A stretch of DNA of 37,877 nt from Sphingobium sp. (GTDB taxonomy: Bacteria > Pseudomonadota > Alphaproteobacteria > Sphingomonadales > Sphingomonadaceae). The stretch lies in NCBI GenBank assembly GCA_017984895.1, contig JAGNYO010000022.1, forward strand, positions 1 through 37,877, written 5' to 3'. Both the position numbers and the translations under genes were made by a program. Under the pieces are notes generated by a model. It was not told the origin of the DNA, did not search any database, and was given only the letters and a program-made list of their open reading frames with translations. This document shows positions 28,112 to 37,182 of this stretch, piece by piece (position 1 is the stretch's first letter; each line of letters starts with the position of its first letter).

Positions 28112-28921
28112 ATGAATCCCCTGCACACGCTGTTGTCCGCCTCCGCTCTGGCTGTTGGTGCCTGCATCGCGGCGTTGACGCCTGTGGCCTTTGCCAATCA
28201 TCATAATCATGCTGTTCAGGCCATTGATCCAGCCATCGCTGCCGCAGTCGCCTCTTCGGCTCGTTCGCCGGAAAACCGCGCACGCGACTCCTATCGCCAC
28301 CCGGCCGAGACGCTGAGCTTCTTCGGCGTAAAGCCGGGCGACACCGTGGTGGAGTTCATTCCCGGCGGCGGCTGGTATACCGAGATACTGACGCCTTTCG
28401 TCTCCGGCCATGGCCATTATATCGGCGCTCAGACGCCCGGCGCGGGGCTGGACAAGCTCAAGGCCCGCTTCACGGGCACGCATATCCGCTTTGTCGACTG
28501 GCCGGTCGGTGATGCGATACCGGCGGGCAGCGTCGATACTATTCTCACCTTCCGCAATGTCCATAACCTTGTGATGAAAGACAGCGCGCCGGCTGCGTTC
28601 GCCGCCTTTTTCGCGCTGCTGAAGCCGGGTGGCACTTTGGGCGTGGTCGATCACCGGCTGCCTGAAGATCGTGATACGGCGCAAGAAAAGAACAACGGCT
28701 ATCTCAAGACCTCGACCGTGCGCAAACTGGCCGAGGACGCCGGCTTTGTATTGGAGGCCCAGTCGGAAATAAACGCCAATCCCAAGGACACGGCCAACTG
28801 GGAAAAAGGGGTGTGGACCCTGCCCCCCGTGCTCATGAACGGGGAGGTCGACCGGGACAAATACATCGCCATCGGTGAGAGTGATCGTATGACCTTGCGG
28901 TTCCGCAAACCGAAGGAATGA
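28112..28921 (+). CDS. Class I methyltransferase-like protein with signal peptide
   Basis: This 269-residue protein begins with a clear signal sequence (hydrophobic core about 6-24, probable cut after AFA at 26-28) followed by a His-rich stretch. The mature part has a Rossmann methyltransferase layout: GDTVVEFIPGGGWYTEIL at about 76-93 as motif I, LTFRNVHNLV in the acidic/motif II-III area and LKPGGTLGVVDHR as the post-III segment. It resembles the predicted methyltransferases of COG4798. Since S-adenosylmethionine is cytoplasmic, export of such an enzyme is odd; it may bind something else. Its stop overlaps the EamA start (ATGA). Confidence 0.85.
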   Translation: MNPLHTLLSASALAVGACIAALTPVAFANHHNHAVQAIDPAIAAAVASSARSPENRARDSYRHPAETLSFFGVKPGDTVVEFIPGGGWYTEILTPFVSGHGHYIGAQTPGAGLDKLKARFTGTHIRFVDWPVGDAIPAGSVDTILTFRNVHNLVMKDSAPAAFAAFFALLKPGGTLGVVDHRLPEDRDTAQEKNNGYLKTSTVRKLAEDAGFVLEAQSEINANPKDTANWEKGVWTLPPVLMNGEVDRDKYIAIGESDRMTLRFRKPKE

Positions 28922-29850
28922 ACGCGCCACATCGTTTAACCGACGACCATGGAGAGACGCGCCCTTTCCTTGCGATGGGGCTGCGCATCATCGCGATGCT
29001 GGCGATTTCAGTCATGTTCGCCTGCGCGAAGTGGAGCAGCGAGCGTGACGCCAATATCGTCGAGATCCTGTTCTACCGCCAGCTTTTCGCGTTGCCGGTT
29101 GCCGTTGGCAGCTTGTTTCTGGGGCCGGGTCTGGCCGCGCTGCGCACCCCCCATAAGAGCCTGCATCTCAGCCGTTCGGTTTTTGGCATGATCAGCATGG
29201 TGCTGAGCTTCCTGGGCTATATCCTGCTGCCCCTCGCCGAGGCGACGACCATCGGTTTCACCATGCCGATCTTCGCGACCCTGATGTCGGTATTTTTTCT
29301 AGGTGAGCGACCGGGAATCCATCGCTGGGCGGCCGTGATTACGGGCTTCCTGGGCGTTCTCGTCATTGTCGGGCCGGGCGGACATGCTGGGGTCAACACT
29401 CCGGGACTGGCGGCCGCTCTTGGCGCGGCTCTCCTTACCGCAGCCGTCTCGCTGTTGATACGGCAATTGGGGAGGGTCGAGCCTCCCGCTGTCATCGTTT
29501 TCTACTTCGCGGCGCTCTCTTTGCCCTTCCTCGCAGTGTTGATGCCCTGGTTCGCTCAGGCGCATGATCCAGAAACCTGGGCAGCGTTGATAGCAACGGG
29601 GCTGATAGGAGGGGTGGCGCAGTTGCTACTGACCTCGGCCTTGCGCTGGGGGCCGGTATCGCTGGTGCTGCCGATGGATTATTCAAGCCTGCTATGGTCA
29701 ACGGCGCTGGGCTGGCTGATCTGGCAGAACTGGCCCGGCAACTCGACATGGGCAGGCGCGGCGATCATCGCGGGCAGCAGCCTCTATATCCTGTGGCGCG
29801 AACGGCTGAAGCATCTCGAGTCACTGGACCGGGAAATTTCAGCGCCGTGA
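28918..29850 (+). CDS. EamA/DMT-superfamily transporter
   Basis: This 310-residue inner-membrane protein has about ten hydrophobic segments in two EamA repeats: residues about 20-150, containing FTMPIFATLMSVFFLGERP, and about 165-300, ending VLPMDYSSLLWSTALGWLIW. Members export amino acids, metabolites or drugs; the substrate cannot be told. Its ATG overlaps the stop of the upstream methyltransferase-like gene, so they are co-translated and may share a pathway. Confidence 0.9.
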   Translation: MNAPHRLTDDHGETRPFLAMGLRIIAMLAISVMFACAKWSSERDANIVEILFYRQLFALPVAVGSLFLGPGLAALRTPHKSLHLSRSVFGMISMVLSFLGYILLPLAEATTIGFTMPIFATLMSVFFLGERPGIHRWAAVITGFLGVLVIVGPGGHAGVNTPGLAAALGAALLTAAVSLLIRQLGRVEPPAVIVFYFAALSLPFLAVLMPWFAQAHDPETWAALIATGLIGGVAQLLLTSALRWGPVSLVLPMDYSSLLWSTALGWLIWQNWPGNSTWAGAAIIAGSSLYILWRERLKHLESLDREISAP

Positions 29851-29869
29851 AACGCTCCTATCCTCCAGC

Positions 29870-30340
29870 TTACACCCAGCGCCGCACACGTCGTTTGTAG
29901 TCCAGATAGTTGGCTCCAAACTTGGCTTCCATATAGCGCTCTTCGCGCGCGATCACCTGCGTCTGGATGATGACAAGCACCACAGGCAGGAGCAGCAGCG
30001 CCGCGCCACTCGCGAAACCCAGTGCCAGGCCCGCGTAAAGCAATGCCATCCCCACATACATCGGATTGCGGGTGAACCGATAGATGCCGGTATCCACCAA
30101 TGCTGTAACCGTTTTCCATGGCCGGGCTTCTGTGCCCGATTTTCTGAACAGGCCATTGGCGATCACTATCATCGAAAGGCCCGCCCCCGCGAGCAGGATA
30201 GCGCCTGCCGTGCGAACCTGAAACGCCCCGTTCACAGACCGGGGCAAAACCATATCCGCAGCCAAGCCCACCAGCAGAAAGCCGAGATATATCAAGGGCG
30301 GAGGGAAAGTCACCCGCGCGCTGTCATCATCCGCTTTCAT
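29870..30340 (-). CDS. Isoprenylcysteine carboxyl methyltransferase (ICMT/PEMT)-like membrane protein
   Basis: This 156-residue protein has about four membrane segments and the family signature near the C-terminal half: VDTGIYRFTRNPMYVGMALLYAGLAL followed by REERYMEAKFGANYLDYKRRVRRW. These match the SAM-binding and active-site region of ICMT/phospholipid methyltransferases. The ATG at 30340 avoids the overlap with gcvPB given by the longer frame. It is probably the last gene of the gcv operon, 38 bases after gcvPB, and convergent with the EamA gene. Substrate unknown; bacterial homologues are poorly characterised. Confidence 0.8.
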   Translation of the reverse strand: MKADDDSARVTFPPPLIYLGFLLVGLAADMVLPRSVNGAFQVRTAGAILLAGAGLSMIVIANGLFRKSGTEARPWKTVTALVDTGIYRFTRNPMYVGMALLYAGLALGFASGAALLLLPVVLVIIQTQVIAREERYMEAKFGANYLDYKRRVRRWV

Positions 30341-30378
30341 TGGCCCTACCCTCTTCGCCCCCTGCTGAACGAGCGAGT

Positions 30379-31959
30379 TTATTCCGCCGCTGTCTGCTCC
30401 GCAAGCCCGGCTGCTTCCTCCCACACCAGCTTCGGCTTGCGCGCGGCCAGCGTTTCATCCAGCCGCCGGCGTGGCGCGAACCACGGTGCGCCTTTCAACG
30501 CCTCGTCGCCCGCCTTCGCCCGCTCCGCCACCGAGCGCAGCGCCATGATGAACTGATCGAGCGCCGCCTTGCTCTCCGTCTCGGTCGGTTCGATCAGCAT
30601 CGCGCCATGCACGACCAGCGGGAAATACATCGTCATTGGGTGATAGCCCTCATCAATCAGCCCCTTGGCGATGTCGAGCGTGGAGAAGCCATCCGCGACG
30701 CCCTTGTCCGAGAACAACGCCTCGTGCATGCACGGCCCGCTGAACCCGAACGGCGCATCGAGCACATCCTCCAGGCTGCGCAGGATGTAGTTGGCGTTCA
30801 ACACCGCATCCTCCGCCACCTGCCGCAGGCCGTCCGCCCCGTGCGAGAGGATATAGGCGAGCGCGCGGGTGAACATGCCCATCTGCCCATGAAACGCGAC
30901 CATCCGGCCGAATGTGCCCGCATGATGCGCGCCCGCCGTCTCTTCCTCGATCAGGTGGAACACGCCTTCCGCGTCTTTCTCGACAATCGGCAACGGCGCA
31001 TAGGGCGCAAGCGCCTCCGATAGCACCACCGGCCCGCTGCCCGGCCCGCCGCCGCCATGGGGCGTGGAGAAGGTCTTGTGCAGGTTGATGTGCATGGCGT
31101 CGACGCCCAGGTCGCCGGGGCGGACCCGACCGACGATGGCGTTGAAGTTCGCACCGTCGCAATAGACGAACGCACCCGCCGCATGGACCGCGTCTGCAAT
31201 GCGTTTCATGTCGCGCTCAAACAGGCCGCAGGTATTGGGATTGGTGATCATCACCGCCGCGACATCCGGGCCAAGACGGGCCTGCAACGCCGCCAGATCG
31301 ACCCGGCCTTCAGGCGTTGCGGGAATATCCTCCACCGCATAGCCGCAGAACGCCGCCGTCGCCGGGTTGGTGCCATGCGCGCTTTCCGGCACGAGGATCA
31401 CCGAGCGCGCATCGCCCCGCGCCTCCAGCGCCGCGCGAATGCTGAGCAACCCGCACAGCTCGCCATGCGCGCCCGCCTTGGGCGACATCGCCACCGCCGC
31501 CATGCCGGTGAGCGTCTTGAGCCACTCGCCCAATTCATGAATCACCGCCAGCGCACCCTGCACCGCCGATTGCGGGCTAAGCGGGTGCAGATCGGCAAAG
31601 CCGGGCATCCGTGCCACCTTCTCGTTGAGGCGCGGGTTGTGCTTCATCGTGCAAGACCCGAGCGGAAACAGCCCCAGATCAATGGCGTAATTCTGCCGCG
31701 ACAGGCGGGTGTAGTGCCGCACCGTCTCCTGCTCCGAAAGGCCGGGCAGGCCAATGGGCGCGGTGCGGGCAAGGGCGCCAAGGCGGCTCTGCGCAGGAGG
31801 GGCATCCGCCATATCGACCCCGGTGCGATCCGTGCTACCGATCTCGAAGATCAGCGGCTCCTCCAGCATCAGCGCGCGGTTGCCGGTGGCAGTCGGCGGG
31901 GCGATTACAGCATCCGAAACGGCCATCTCCGGCTTCCATCCGCTTTGGTTTATGGTCAT
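30379..31959 (-). CDS. gcvPB: Glycine dehydrogenase (decarboxylating) subunit 2
   Basis: This 526-residue PLP-dependent half of the P-protein decarboxylates glycine and hands the aminomethyl group to lipoyl-GcvH. The pyridoxal lysine lies in [22 protein letters not shown], and [12 protein letters not shown] precedes it. An N-terminal extension of about 60 residues comes before the conserved [21 protein letters not shown] region. It overlaps gcvPA by four bases (ATGA), as expected for two subunits made in equal amounts. Confidence 0.97.
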   Translation of the reverse strand: MTINQSGWKPEMAVSDAVIAPPTATGNRALMLEEPLIFEIGSTDRTGVDMADAPPAQSRLGALARTAPIGLPGLSEQETVRHYTRLSRQNYAIDLGLFPLGSCTMKHNPRLNEKVARMPGFADLHPLSPQSAVQGALAVIHELGEWLKTLTGMAAVAMSPKAGAHGELCGLLSIRAALEARGDARSVILVPESAHGTNPATAAFCGYAVEDIPATPEGRVDLAALQARLGPDVAAVMITNPNTCGLFERDMKRIADAVHAAGAFVYCDGANFNAIVGRVRPGDLGVDAMHINLHKTFSTPHGGGGPGSGPVVLSEALAPYAPLPIVEKDAEGVFHLIEEETAGAHHAGTFGRMVAFHGQMGMFTRALAYILSHGADGLRQVAEDAVLNANYILRSLEDVLDAPFGFSGPCMHEALFSDKGVADGFSTLDIAKGLIDEGYHPMTMYFPLVVHGAMLIEPTETESKAALDQFIMALRSVAERAKAGDEALKGAPWFAPRRRLDETLAARKPKLVWEEAAGLAEQTAAE

Positions 31960-33314
31960 GCCAGCACCTCCTTCAACCCGGCACAGAGGGCATCGACATC
32001 CTCATCCGTGGTCGTTTCCGTCACCGCGACGACAAGGCCGTTCGCCAAACCAGCCTCGCCCGGAAACAGCCTGCCGAGCGAAACGCCCGCGAGGATGCCC
32101 CGATCCGCCAGCGTGCGCACCGCCTCGCGCGCATCGCCAGGAAGAACCAGTGTGAACTCATTGAAAAAACTGTCATTCAGCAATCGCACGCCCGGCAATG
32201 CAGCCAGCTTATCCGCTGCGCGCACCGCCAGCGCGTGGTTGAGCATCGCAAGCTCCCGCAGCCCGCGCTCACCAAGCAGAGTCATGTGAATACTAAATGC
32301 CAGCGCACAAAGCCCTGAATTCGTGCAGATATTCGAGGTCGCCTTCTCCCGCCGGATATGCTGCTCGCGCGTCGACAGCGTCAGCACGAAGCCGCGCTTG
32401 CCTTCCGCATCGACTGTCTCGCCGCACAGGCGGCCCGGCATTTGCCGCACATATTTCTGCTTCGCCGCAAACAGGCCGAGATACGGCCCGCCGAATTGGA
32501 GGCCAACGCCGAGCGACTGCCCCTCGCCCACCACAATATCCGCGCCCATTTCGCCGGGCGCGCGGATGGCGCCCAGCGCCACCGGCTCCGTTACCACCGC
32601 GATCAGCAGCGCACCCACTTCATGTGCCTTGGCCGAAAGCGCGGATAAGTCACTGATTCGGCACAGTATATCAGGATATTGCACAACGACGCAGCTTGTC
32701 TCGCGGTCTATCGCGCCGAGCAACGCCTCGCCATCTCCCATCGCGTCGAGCCGCGGCGCCTCATAGACCAAAGCATCGCCGGTAAAGCGCGCCATCGTCT
32801 GGGCGACGCTCACATAATGCGGGTGCAGGCCCGACGATAGCAGTGCCTTGCCGCGCTTGGTGATCCGCCGCGCCATGCTGATCGCTTCCCAACACGCGGT
32901 CGAGCCATCATACATGCTGGCATTCGCGACATCGCAGCCCAGCAGCCGCGCCACCTGGCTCTGAAACTCGAACAGCATCTGGAGCGTGCCTTGCGCGATC
33001 TCCGGCTGATAGGGGGTATAGGCGGTGAGGAACTCGCCACGCTGGATCAGGTGATCGACCGAGGCAGGGATATGGTGGCGATATGCCCCTGCGCCGAGGA
33101 AAAACGGCCCATCGCCCGCCGCCATATTCTGCCGCGCTAAAGCGGCCATGTGGCGCTCCACCGCCAGCTCGCTCGCATGATCGGGCAGGCCCCCGATCTT
33201 GGCGGAAAGCTGGGCTTCGGCCGGCACATCGACGAACAGATCGTCAATGCTCGCCGCGCCTATGCGGTCCAGCATCACGCGGCGGTCGGCATCCGTCAGG
33301 GGAAGATAGCGCAT
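31956..33314 (-). CDS. gcvPA: Glycine dehydrogenase (decarboxylating) subunit 1
   Basis: This 452-residue subunit partners GcvPB in the split P-protein. Conserved stretches are [15 protein letters not shown] at the start, [38 protein letters not shown] in pattern, [14 protein letters not shown] and [13 protein letters not shown]. It starts three bases after the upstream methyltransferase stop, so it is translated with that gene. Confidence 0.97.
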   Translation of the reverse strand: MRYLPLTDADRRVMLDRIGAASIDDLFVDVPAEAQLSAKIGGLPDHASELAVERHMAALARQNMAAGDGPFFLGAGAYRHHIPASVDHLIQRGEFLTAYTPYQPEIAQGTLQMLFEFQSQVARLLGCDVANASMYDGSTACWEAISMARRITKRGKALLSSGLHPHYVSVAQTMARFTGDALVYEAPRLDAMGDGEALLGAIDRETSCVVVQYPDILCRISDLSALSAKAHEVGALLIAVVTEPVALGAIRAPGEMGADIVVGEGQSLGVGLQFGGPYLGLFAAKQKYVRQMPGRLCGETVDAEGKRGFVLTLSTREQHIRREKATSNICTNSGLCALAFSIHMTLLGERGLRELAMLNHALAVRAADKLAALPGVRLLNDSFFNEFTLVLPGDAREAVRTLADRGILAGVSLGRLFPGEAGLANGLVVAVTETTTDEDVDALCAGLKEVLA

Positions 33315-33317
33315 AAG

Positions 33318-34085
33318 TTACGGTTTCCTCATAGAAAATCTCAGACGAACATAGTCCGCGCGCCAGACCCCATCCGCGCCCAGCATCGCGGCGGGCATCC
33401 GCGCGGCGGCGGCATCAAACAGTGTCGCGCGCTCGGCTTCCGGCACGCCGATCAGTGCGCAATAGCCGCTGCGAAAAGTGTGGAACCAACCCTGCGGCCC
33501 GGCGGGCAAAGGCGTCGGCCGGTCGATCAGCCGCGCATCGATGTCGGCAAAGCCAGCCGACGCATAGATGGCGGCAAACTCTTCTGGCGAGGGATACCAT
33601 TGCTGATCCCCCTCGGGCAGAACATAGCCCCGCGCCTCCAGCTCGGCATTGAGCGCGGCGCGCAGTGCGCGAACATTGCCCGCGCCGCCCATCTCGCCGA
33701 CAAAGCGCCCGCCAGCTTTGAGCGCGCGAAACACGCCCGCCGCCACCGCAGCGCCATCGAGCATCCAGTGCAGCGCCGCGTTGGAAAAAACAGCGTCGAA
33801 CCTGTTGTCAAAGTTCAGCTTTTCTCCATCAGCCACCTGCGCCTCAAGCCCGCGCGCCCACGCCGCCGCCGCCATATCCTCGGATGCATCGACCGCCGTG
33901 ACAATCGCGCCCGCATCCACCAGCGCCTGGGTCAGCGTGCCGTCGCCACAGCCGAGATCAAGGATATGCTCACCCTCCTGCGGCGCGAGCAGATCCACCA
34001 CCGGCAGGCCCAGCGCGGGGACGAATGCGCCGTTGCGGCCATAGTCAGCAGCGTTCCACTGGCTGGACTGATTGGGCGCGCCCAT
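33318..34085 (-). CDS. Class I SAM-dependent methyltransferase (trans-aconitate methyltransferase-like)
   Basis: This 255-residue cytoplasmic methyltransferase has motif I as ILDLGCGDGT at 41-50, an acidic residue in AVDASEDM, and FDAVFSNAALHWM as motif IV. This layout resembles Tam and malonyl-ACP methyltransferase-like enzymes. It lies inside the glycine cleavage operon, two bases after gcvH and three bases before gcvPA, which implies tight co-expression with glycine cleavage and one-carbon supply. Its own substrate is unknown. Confidence 0.9.
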   Translation of the reverse strand: MGAPNQSSQWNAADYGRNGAFVPALGLPVVDLLAPQEGEHILDLGCGDGTLTQALVDAGAIVTAVDASEDMAAAAWARGLEAQVADGEKLNFDNRFDAVFSNAALHWMLDGAAVAAGVFRALKAGGRFVGEMGGAGNVRALRAALNAELEARGYVLPEGDQQWYPSPEEFAAIYASAGFADIDARLIDRPTPLPAGPQGWFHTFRSGYCALIGVPEAERATLFDAAAARMPAAMLGADGVWRADYVRLRFSMRKP

Positions 34086-34087
34086 GG

Positions 34088-34459
34088 TTAGAGGGCAGCG
34101 ACAAACTTGGCGTAAGCGGCCTCGTTCATCAGGCTGTCCAGCTCGGCCGGGTCGGTCAGGCGCAGCTTGAAAAACCAGCCATCCTCCTCCGCGTCGGAGT
34201 TTACCAGCGCAGGCTCCCCTTCGAGCGCGCCATTGGCTTCGATGACCTCGCCCGAAACGGGGCAGTAAACATCCGATGCCGCTTTGACGGACTCGACTAC
34301 CGCCGCGTCATCGCCCTTGTCGAAGGTCGCGCCCTCGGCGGGCAGCTCGACAAACACGATGTCGCCCAGTTGCTCCTGCGCATATTCGGTGATGCCGACC
34401 GTGGCGATCTCGCCCTCGACATCGACCCACTCATGATCTTCGGTGAAATAACGGCTCAT
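34088..34459 (-). CDS. gcvH: Glycine cleavage system H protein
   Basis: This 123-residue lipoyl carrier has the lipoylated lysine K59 in [12 protein letters not shown] and the ending [20 protein letters not shown], typical of GcvH. It shuttles the aminomethyl group between P, T and L proteins. The ribosome site AAGGAG at 34468-34473 is eight bases before the ATG. It follows gcvT by 18 bases. Confidence 0.97.
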   Translation of the reverse strand: MSRYFTEDHEWVDVEGEIATVGITEYAQEQLGDIVFVELPAEGATFDKGDDAAVVESVKAASDVYCPVSGEVIEANGALEGEPALVNSDAEEDGWFFKLRLTDPAELDSLMNEAAYAKFVAAL

Positions 34460-34477
34460 AGGAGAGGCTCCTTTCTG

Positions 34478-35626
34478 TCAGGATGGTTGGCGATGATAGC
34501 GATGCGGCACGAACGGCATGGGCGCGGGCGTGGCGGCGATGCGCTTGCCGCGCACCTCGATTTCGAGAGGCGTGCCGGGTGCGGCATGTGCGGCATCGAC
34601 CCAGCCCATCGCGATTGGCGCGCCAAGCGTGGGAGAATGACCGCCGGACGTAACCGTGCCGACTTTTGTCGCGCCCGCGAAGATTTCCGCCCCCTCGCGC
34701 GCGGGCAGCCTGCCCTCAATGCTAAGGCCAACGCGCTTCATGGGCGCGCTTTCGGCAAGCTCCCGCGCCAAACGCGCATGGCCGATAAAACCGCCTGCCT
34801 CGCGCCGCTTCCTGAGGATCGCGAAGCCCAAATCCGCGCCAATTACGCTGATTTCAGGCGAAAGATCATGCCCATAGAGCGGCAGGCCCGCCTCCAGCCG
34901 CAAGCTATCCCGCGCGCCAAGGCCGATGGGCTTGACCTCTGGCTGCGCGCACAGCGCCTCCGCAAAATCCGTCGCTGCTTCGGCGGGCAAGCTGATCTCG
35001 AAGCCATCCTCGCCGGTATAGCCCGAGCGGCTGACCCACAGGTCATGCCCTTGCCACACGAACCCCGCGCACTGCATGAAATAGAGCGCATCCACGCCCG
35101 GAACCAGCCGCGCCAGCGCCACCATCGCCTCCGGCCCCTGCAACGCCAGCAGCGCATGCTCGTCCATCAGGTTCATCGTCACGTCATCGGGCAGATGCTC
35201 GATCAGCCAGCCGATGTCGTCATATTTGGTGGCGCCATTCACCACCATATAGATGTCATCGGGGCGGCGGGCGACCATGAGATCGTCCAATATCCCGCCC
35301 TCTTCATCGAGCAGCAGCGAGTAGCGCTGCCGCCCCGCGGCCAGACTGGTGAGGCTGGCGGGGATGATAGCCTCCAGCGCGGTATCCACGCCACCAGCAT
35401 CAGAATTGGCGCCGGTGAAGCGCAGTTGCCCCATATGGCTGACATCGAATAGCCCGGCATGCGCGCGGGTCCACAGATGCTCGGCGATGATGCCCTCATA
35501 CTGGATCGGCATCATATAGCCCGCAAACTCGACCATGCGCGCGCCCCGCGCCCGGTGCCAGCTATCGAGCACCAGCTCCTGCGGCGGCAATTCTTCGGGG
35601 ATTTCGGTTTCCGGCTCGGCGCTCAT
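34478..35626 (-). CDS. gcvT: Aminomethyltransferase (glycine cleavage T protein)
   Basis: This 382-residue folate-dependent enzyme releases ammonia from the aminomethyl-lipoyl arm and forms methylenetetrahydrofolate. Signatures include MVEFAGYMMPIQYEGI near 32, FDVSHMGQLRFTG, the SRSGYTGEDGFEIS loop and LGARDSLRLEAGLPLYGHDL. It is the first gene after the glycine riboswitch. A Shine-Dalgarno-like AGGGA (35634-35638) precedes the ATG. Confidence 0.97.
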   Translation of the reverse strand: MSAEPETEIPEELPPQELVLDSWHRARGARMVEFAGYMMPIQYEGIIAEHLWTRAHAGLFDVSHMGQLRFTGANSDAGGVDTALEAIIPASLTSLAAGRQRYSLLLDEEGGILDDLMVARRPDDIYMVVNGATKYDDIGWLIEHLPDDVTMNLMDEHALLALQGPEAMVALARLVPGVDALYFMQCAGFVWQGHDLWVSRSGYTGEDGFEISLPAEAATDFAEALCAQPEVKPIGLGARDSLRLEAGLPLYGHDLSPEISVIGADLGFAILRKRREAGGFIGHARLARELAESAPMKRVGLSIEGRLPAREGAEIFAGATKVGTVTSGGHSPTLGAPIAMGWVDAAHAAPGTPLEIEVRGKRIAATPAPMPFVPHRYHRQPS

Positions 35627-35693
35627 ACTCTGTTCCCTGACTCATGTGCAACCACGCACGACCCGCCACATAGCGCGCCTGCCCGGCTACCCC

Positions 35694-35892
35694 CTCTGTC
35701 ACGGAACCTGAGAGTTTTGACCGCATTTGCGCCAAGCAGCGCCTACACGGCTTACCCCTTCGGTGGGGCGGAGATCCGCCCGCTTTCCAGAGTGCCTCGT
35801 CCAGGATGCGGTCCTGTGGCCTGAGAGTTTCCGGGGCGGTTGCTCCTTCGGCGGCTTTGCCCGGTTGCCCGAACGCAGCGCTCTCCCGCATC
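35694..35892 (-). ncRNA. Tandem glycine riboswitch upstream of gcvT
   Basis: Read on the minus strand there are two aptamers. Aptamer 1 (35892-35805) is closed by GATGCGG pairing with CCGCATC and contains GGGAGAG, CCGAAGGAGCAA and AACTCTCAGG. Aptamer 2 (35792-35694) is closed by CTCTG pairing with CAGAG and contains CCGAAGGGGTAAGCC and AACTCTCAGG. A 12-base linker separates them. This is the classic cooperative glycine riboswitch, here expected to turn on gcvT and the following genes when glycine is high. Bases 35693-35627 form the expression platform. No terminator hairpin with a T-run is seen, so translational control is more likely. Confidence 0.95.
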
Positions 35893-35954
35893 TTGACCGC
35901 GCCGAATCCTCGGTGCGGAGACAGATCAGCCTTGGCGGAAAAGGCGGGTGCCTG

Positions 35955-37178
35955 TCAATCAGGCTTGGCCAGGTTACCGTGGATAAGTTCATACTGCCGC
36001 TCGGCATAGCGATCGGTCATGCCGGCAATATAGTCGCCTATATGGCGGCTGCGTTGCGGCTCGGCTACGATCATGCTTTCCTGCCATCGCTCTCCCATCA
36101 ATGACGGGTCCGCCTGATAGGCGGCGAACAGCCCCGAAACGATGGCCTTCGCCTGCGCCGCCTCCACCAGCTGCGACTCATGCATGTAGAGATTGTCATA
36201 CATGAAGCGCGAAAGCGCCTTCTCCTCGCGTGCCAGCGCATCGGAGAACCGGATCAGCCGCTTGCCGCACGCGCGCACATCGGCGACGCTCCGCACGCCC
36301 GCCCCGTCAATCGCCGCTCGGCTCGTCTCGATCACATCATTGACCATCAGGCCGATCTGGTCCCTGATCAGCTCGCCCAGCAGGCGCTGTTCCGCATTCT
36401 CGGGGTAGCGCGCGCGCACCGCATTCCACCCCTCGCGCACCAACGGCACCGCGCAGATCTGCTCGAGGCTCAGCATCCCGGCGCGCAGGCCATCGTCGAT
36501 GTCGTGATTGTCATAGGCGATATCATCGGCAATGGCCGCCACCTGAGCCTCAAGGCTGGGCCAGCTATGCAGCTCCAGCGGATAGAGCGCGTCCAGCTCC
36601 GCCATCGCCCAGGTCGGGCTGGCTTTTTTGTTGGTCGCGCTTCCGGACGGAAAACCGGCATCCACTTTTCCTGGAAGCGCGAATACAGGCCCATTATGCT
36701 TCGCCAGCCCCTCCAGCATGTCCCAGCTCAAGTTGAGGCCCGGAAAGCGCGGATAGGGGCTTTCGAGCAGCATCAGCACGCGCAGACAATGGGCATTATG
36801 GTCAAAACCCCCCGCCGCCGCCATCGCCGCCTCCAGCGCATGCTCGCCCGCATGGCCGAACGGCGGATGGCCAATGTCGTGCGCAAGACACAGGGCTTCC
36901 GTCAAATCCTCGTTCAGCCCCAGCGCACGGGCGATGGTGCGCCCGATCTGCGCGACCTCCAGGCTGTGAGTCAGGCGCACGCGATAATGATCGCCATCGG
37001 GCGCCATGAACACCTGCGTCTTGTGACGCAGGCGCCGAAACGCGATCGAGTGGATGATGCGGTCCCTGTCCCTCTGAAATATGTCGCGCGGGCCGCGCCT
37101 TTCGCCGCCCAACTCGGCATGGAACCTGCCCCGGCTTTGCTCCGGCAGGCAGGCATAGGGCGCAAGCGGCGTGGTCAT
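35955..37178 (-). CDS. dgt: Deoxyguanosinetriphosphate triphosphohydrolase-like protein (HD domain)
   Basis: This 407-residue HD-superfamily hydrolase cleaves dNTPs to deoxynucleosides and triphosphate. The metal-binding set is visible: H in IIHSIAFRRLRHKTQVF, the HD pair in CLAHDIGHPPFGHAGEHAL, and a later IADDIAYDNHDIDDG. The frame is open to 37370, but that part overlaps the SPOR gene and is low-complexity. The ATG at 37178, four bases after the SPOR stop, gives the usual N-terminus (LAPYACLPEQSRGRFH). Gene order SPOR-dgt on one strand suggests co-transcription. Its stop is about 60 bases before the riboswitch. Confidence 0.94.
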   Translation of the reverse strand: MTTPLAPYACLPEQSRGRFHAELGGERRGPRDIFQRDRDRIIHSIAFRRLRHKTQVFMAPDGDHYRVRLTHSLEVAQIGRTIARALGLNEDLTEALCLAHDIGHPPFGHAGEHALEAAMAAAGGFDHNAHCLRVLMLLESPYPRFPGLNLSWDMLEGLAKHNGPVFALPGKVDAGFPSGSATNKKASPTWAMAELDALYPLELHSWPSLEAQVAAIADDIAYDNHDIDDGLRAGMLSLEQICAVPLVREGWNAVRARYPENAEQRLLGELIRDQIGLMVNDVIETSRAAIDGAGVRSVADVRACGKRLIRFSDALAREEKALSRFMYDNLYMHESQLVEAAQAKAIVSGLFAAYQADPSLMGERWQESMIVAEPQRSRHIGDYIAGMTDRYAERQYELIHGNLAKPD

Positions 37179-37182
37179 CCGC

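Noticed and set aside
35562..35891. Minus-strand open frame across the glycine riboswitch
   Set aside because: It follows the aptamer sequence and runs into gcvT in another frame; the RNA structure explains the conservation.
35953..35958. TTGACA on the minus strand as gcv promoter -35
   Set aside because: It matches the -35 consensus perfectly and is well placed, but no acceptable -10 occurs 16-18 bases downstream.
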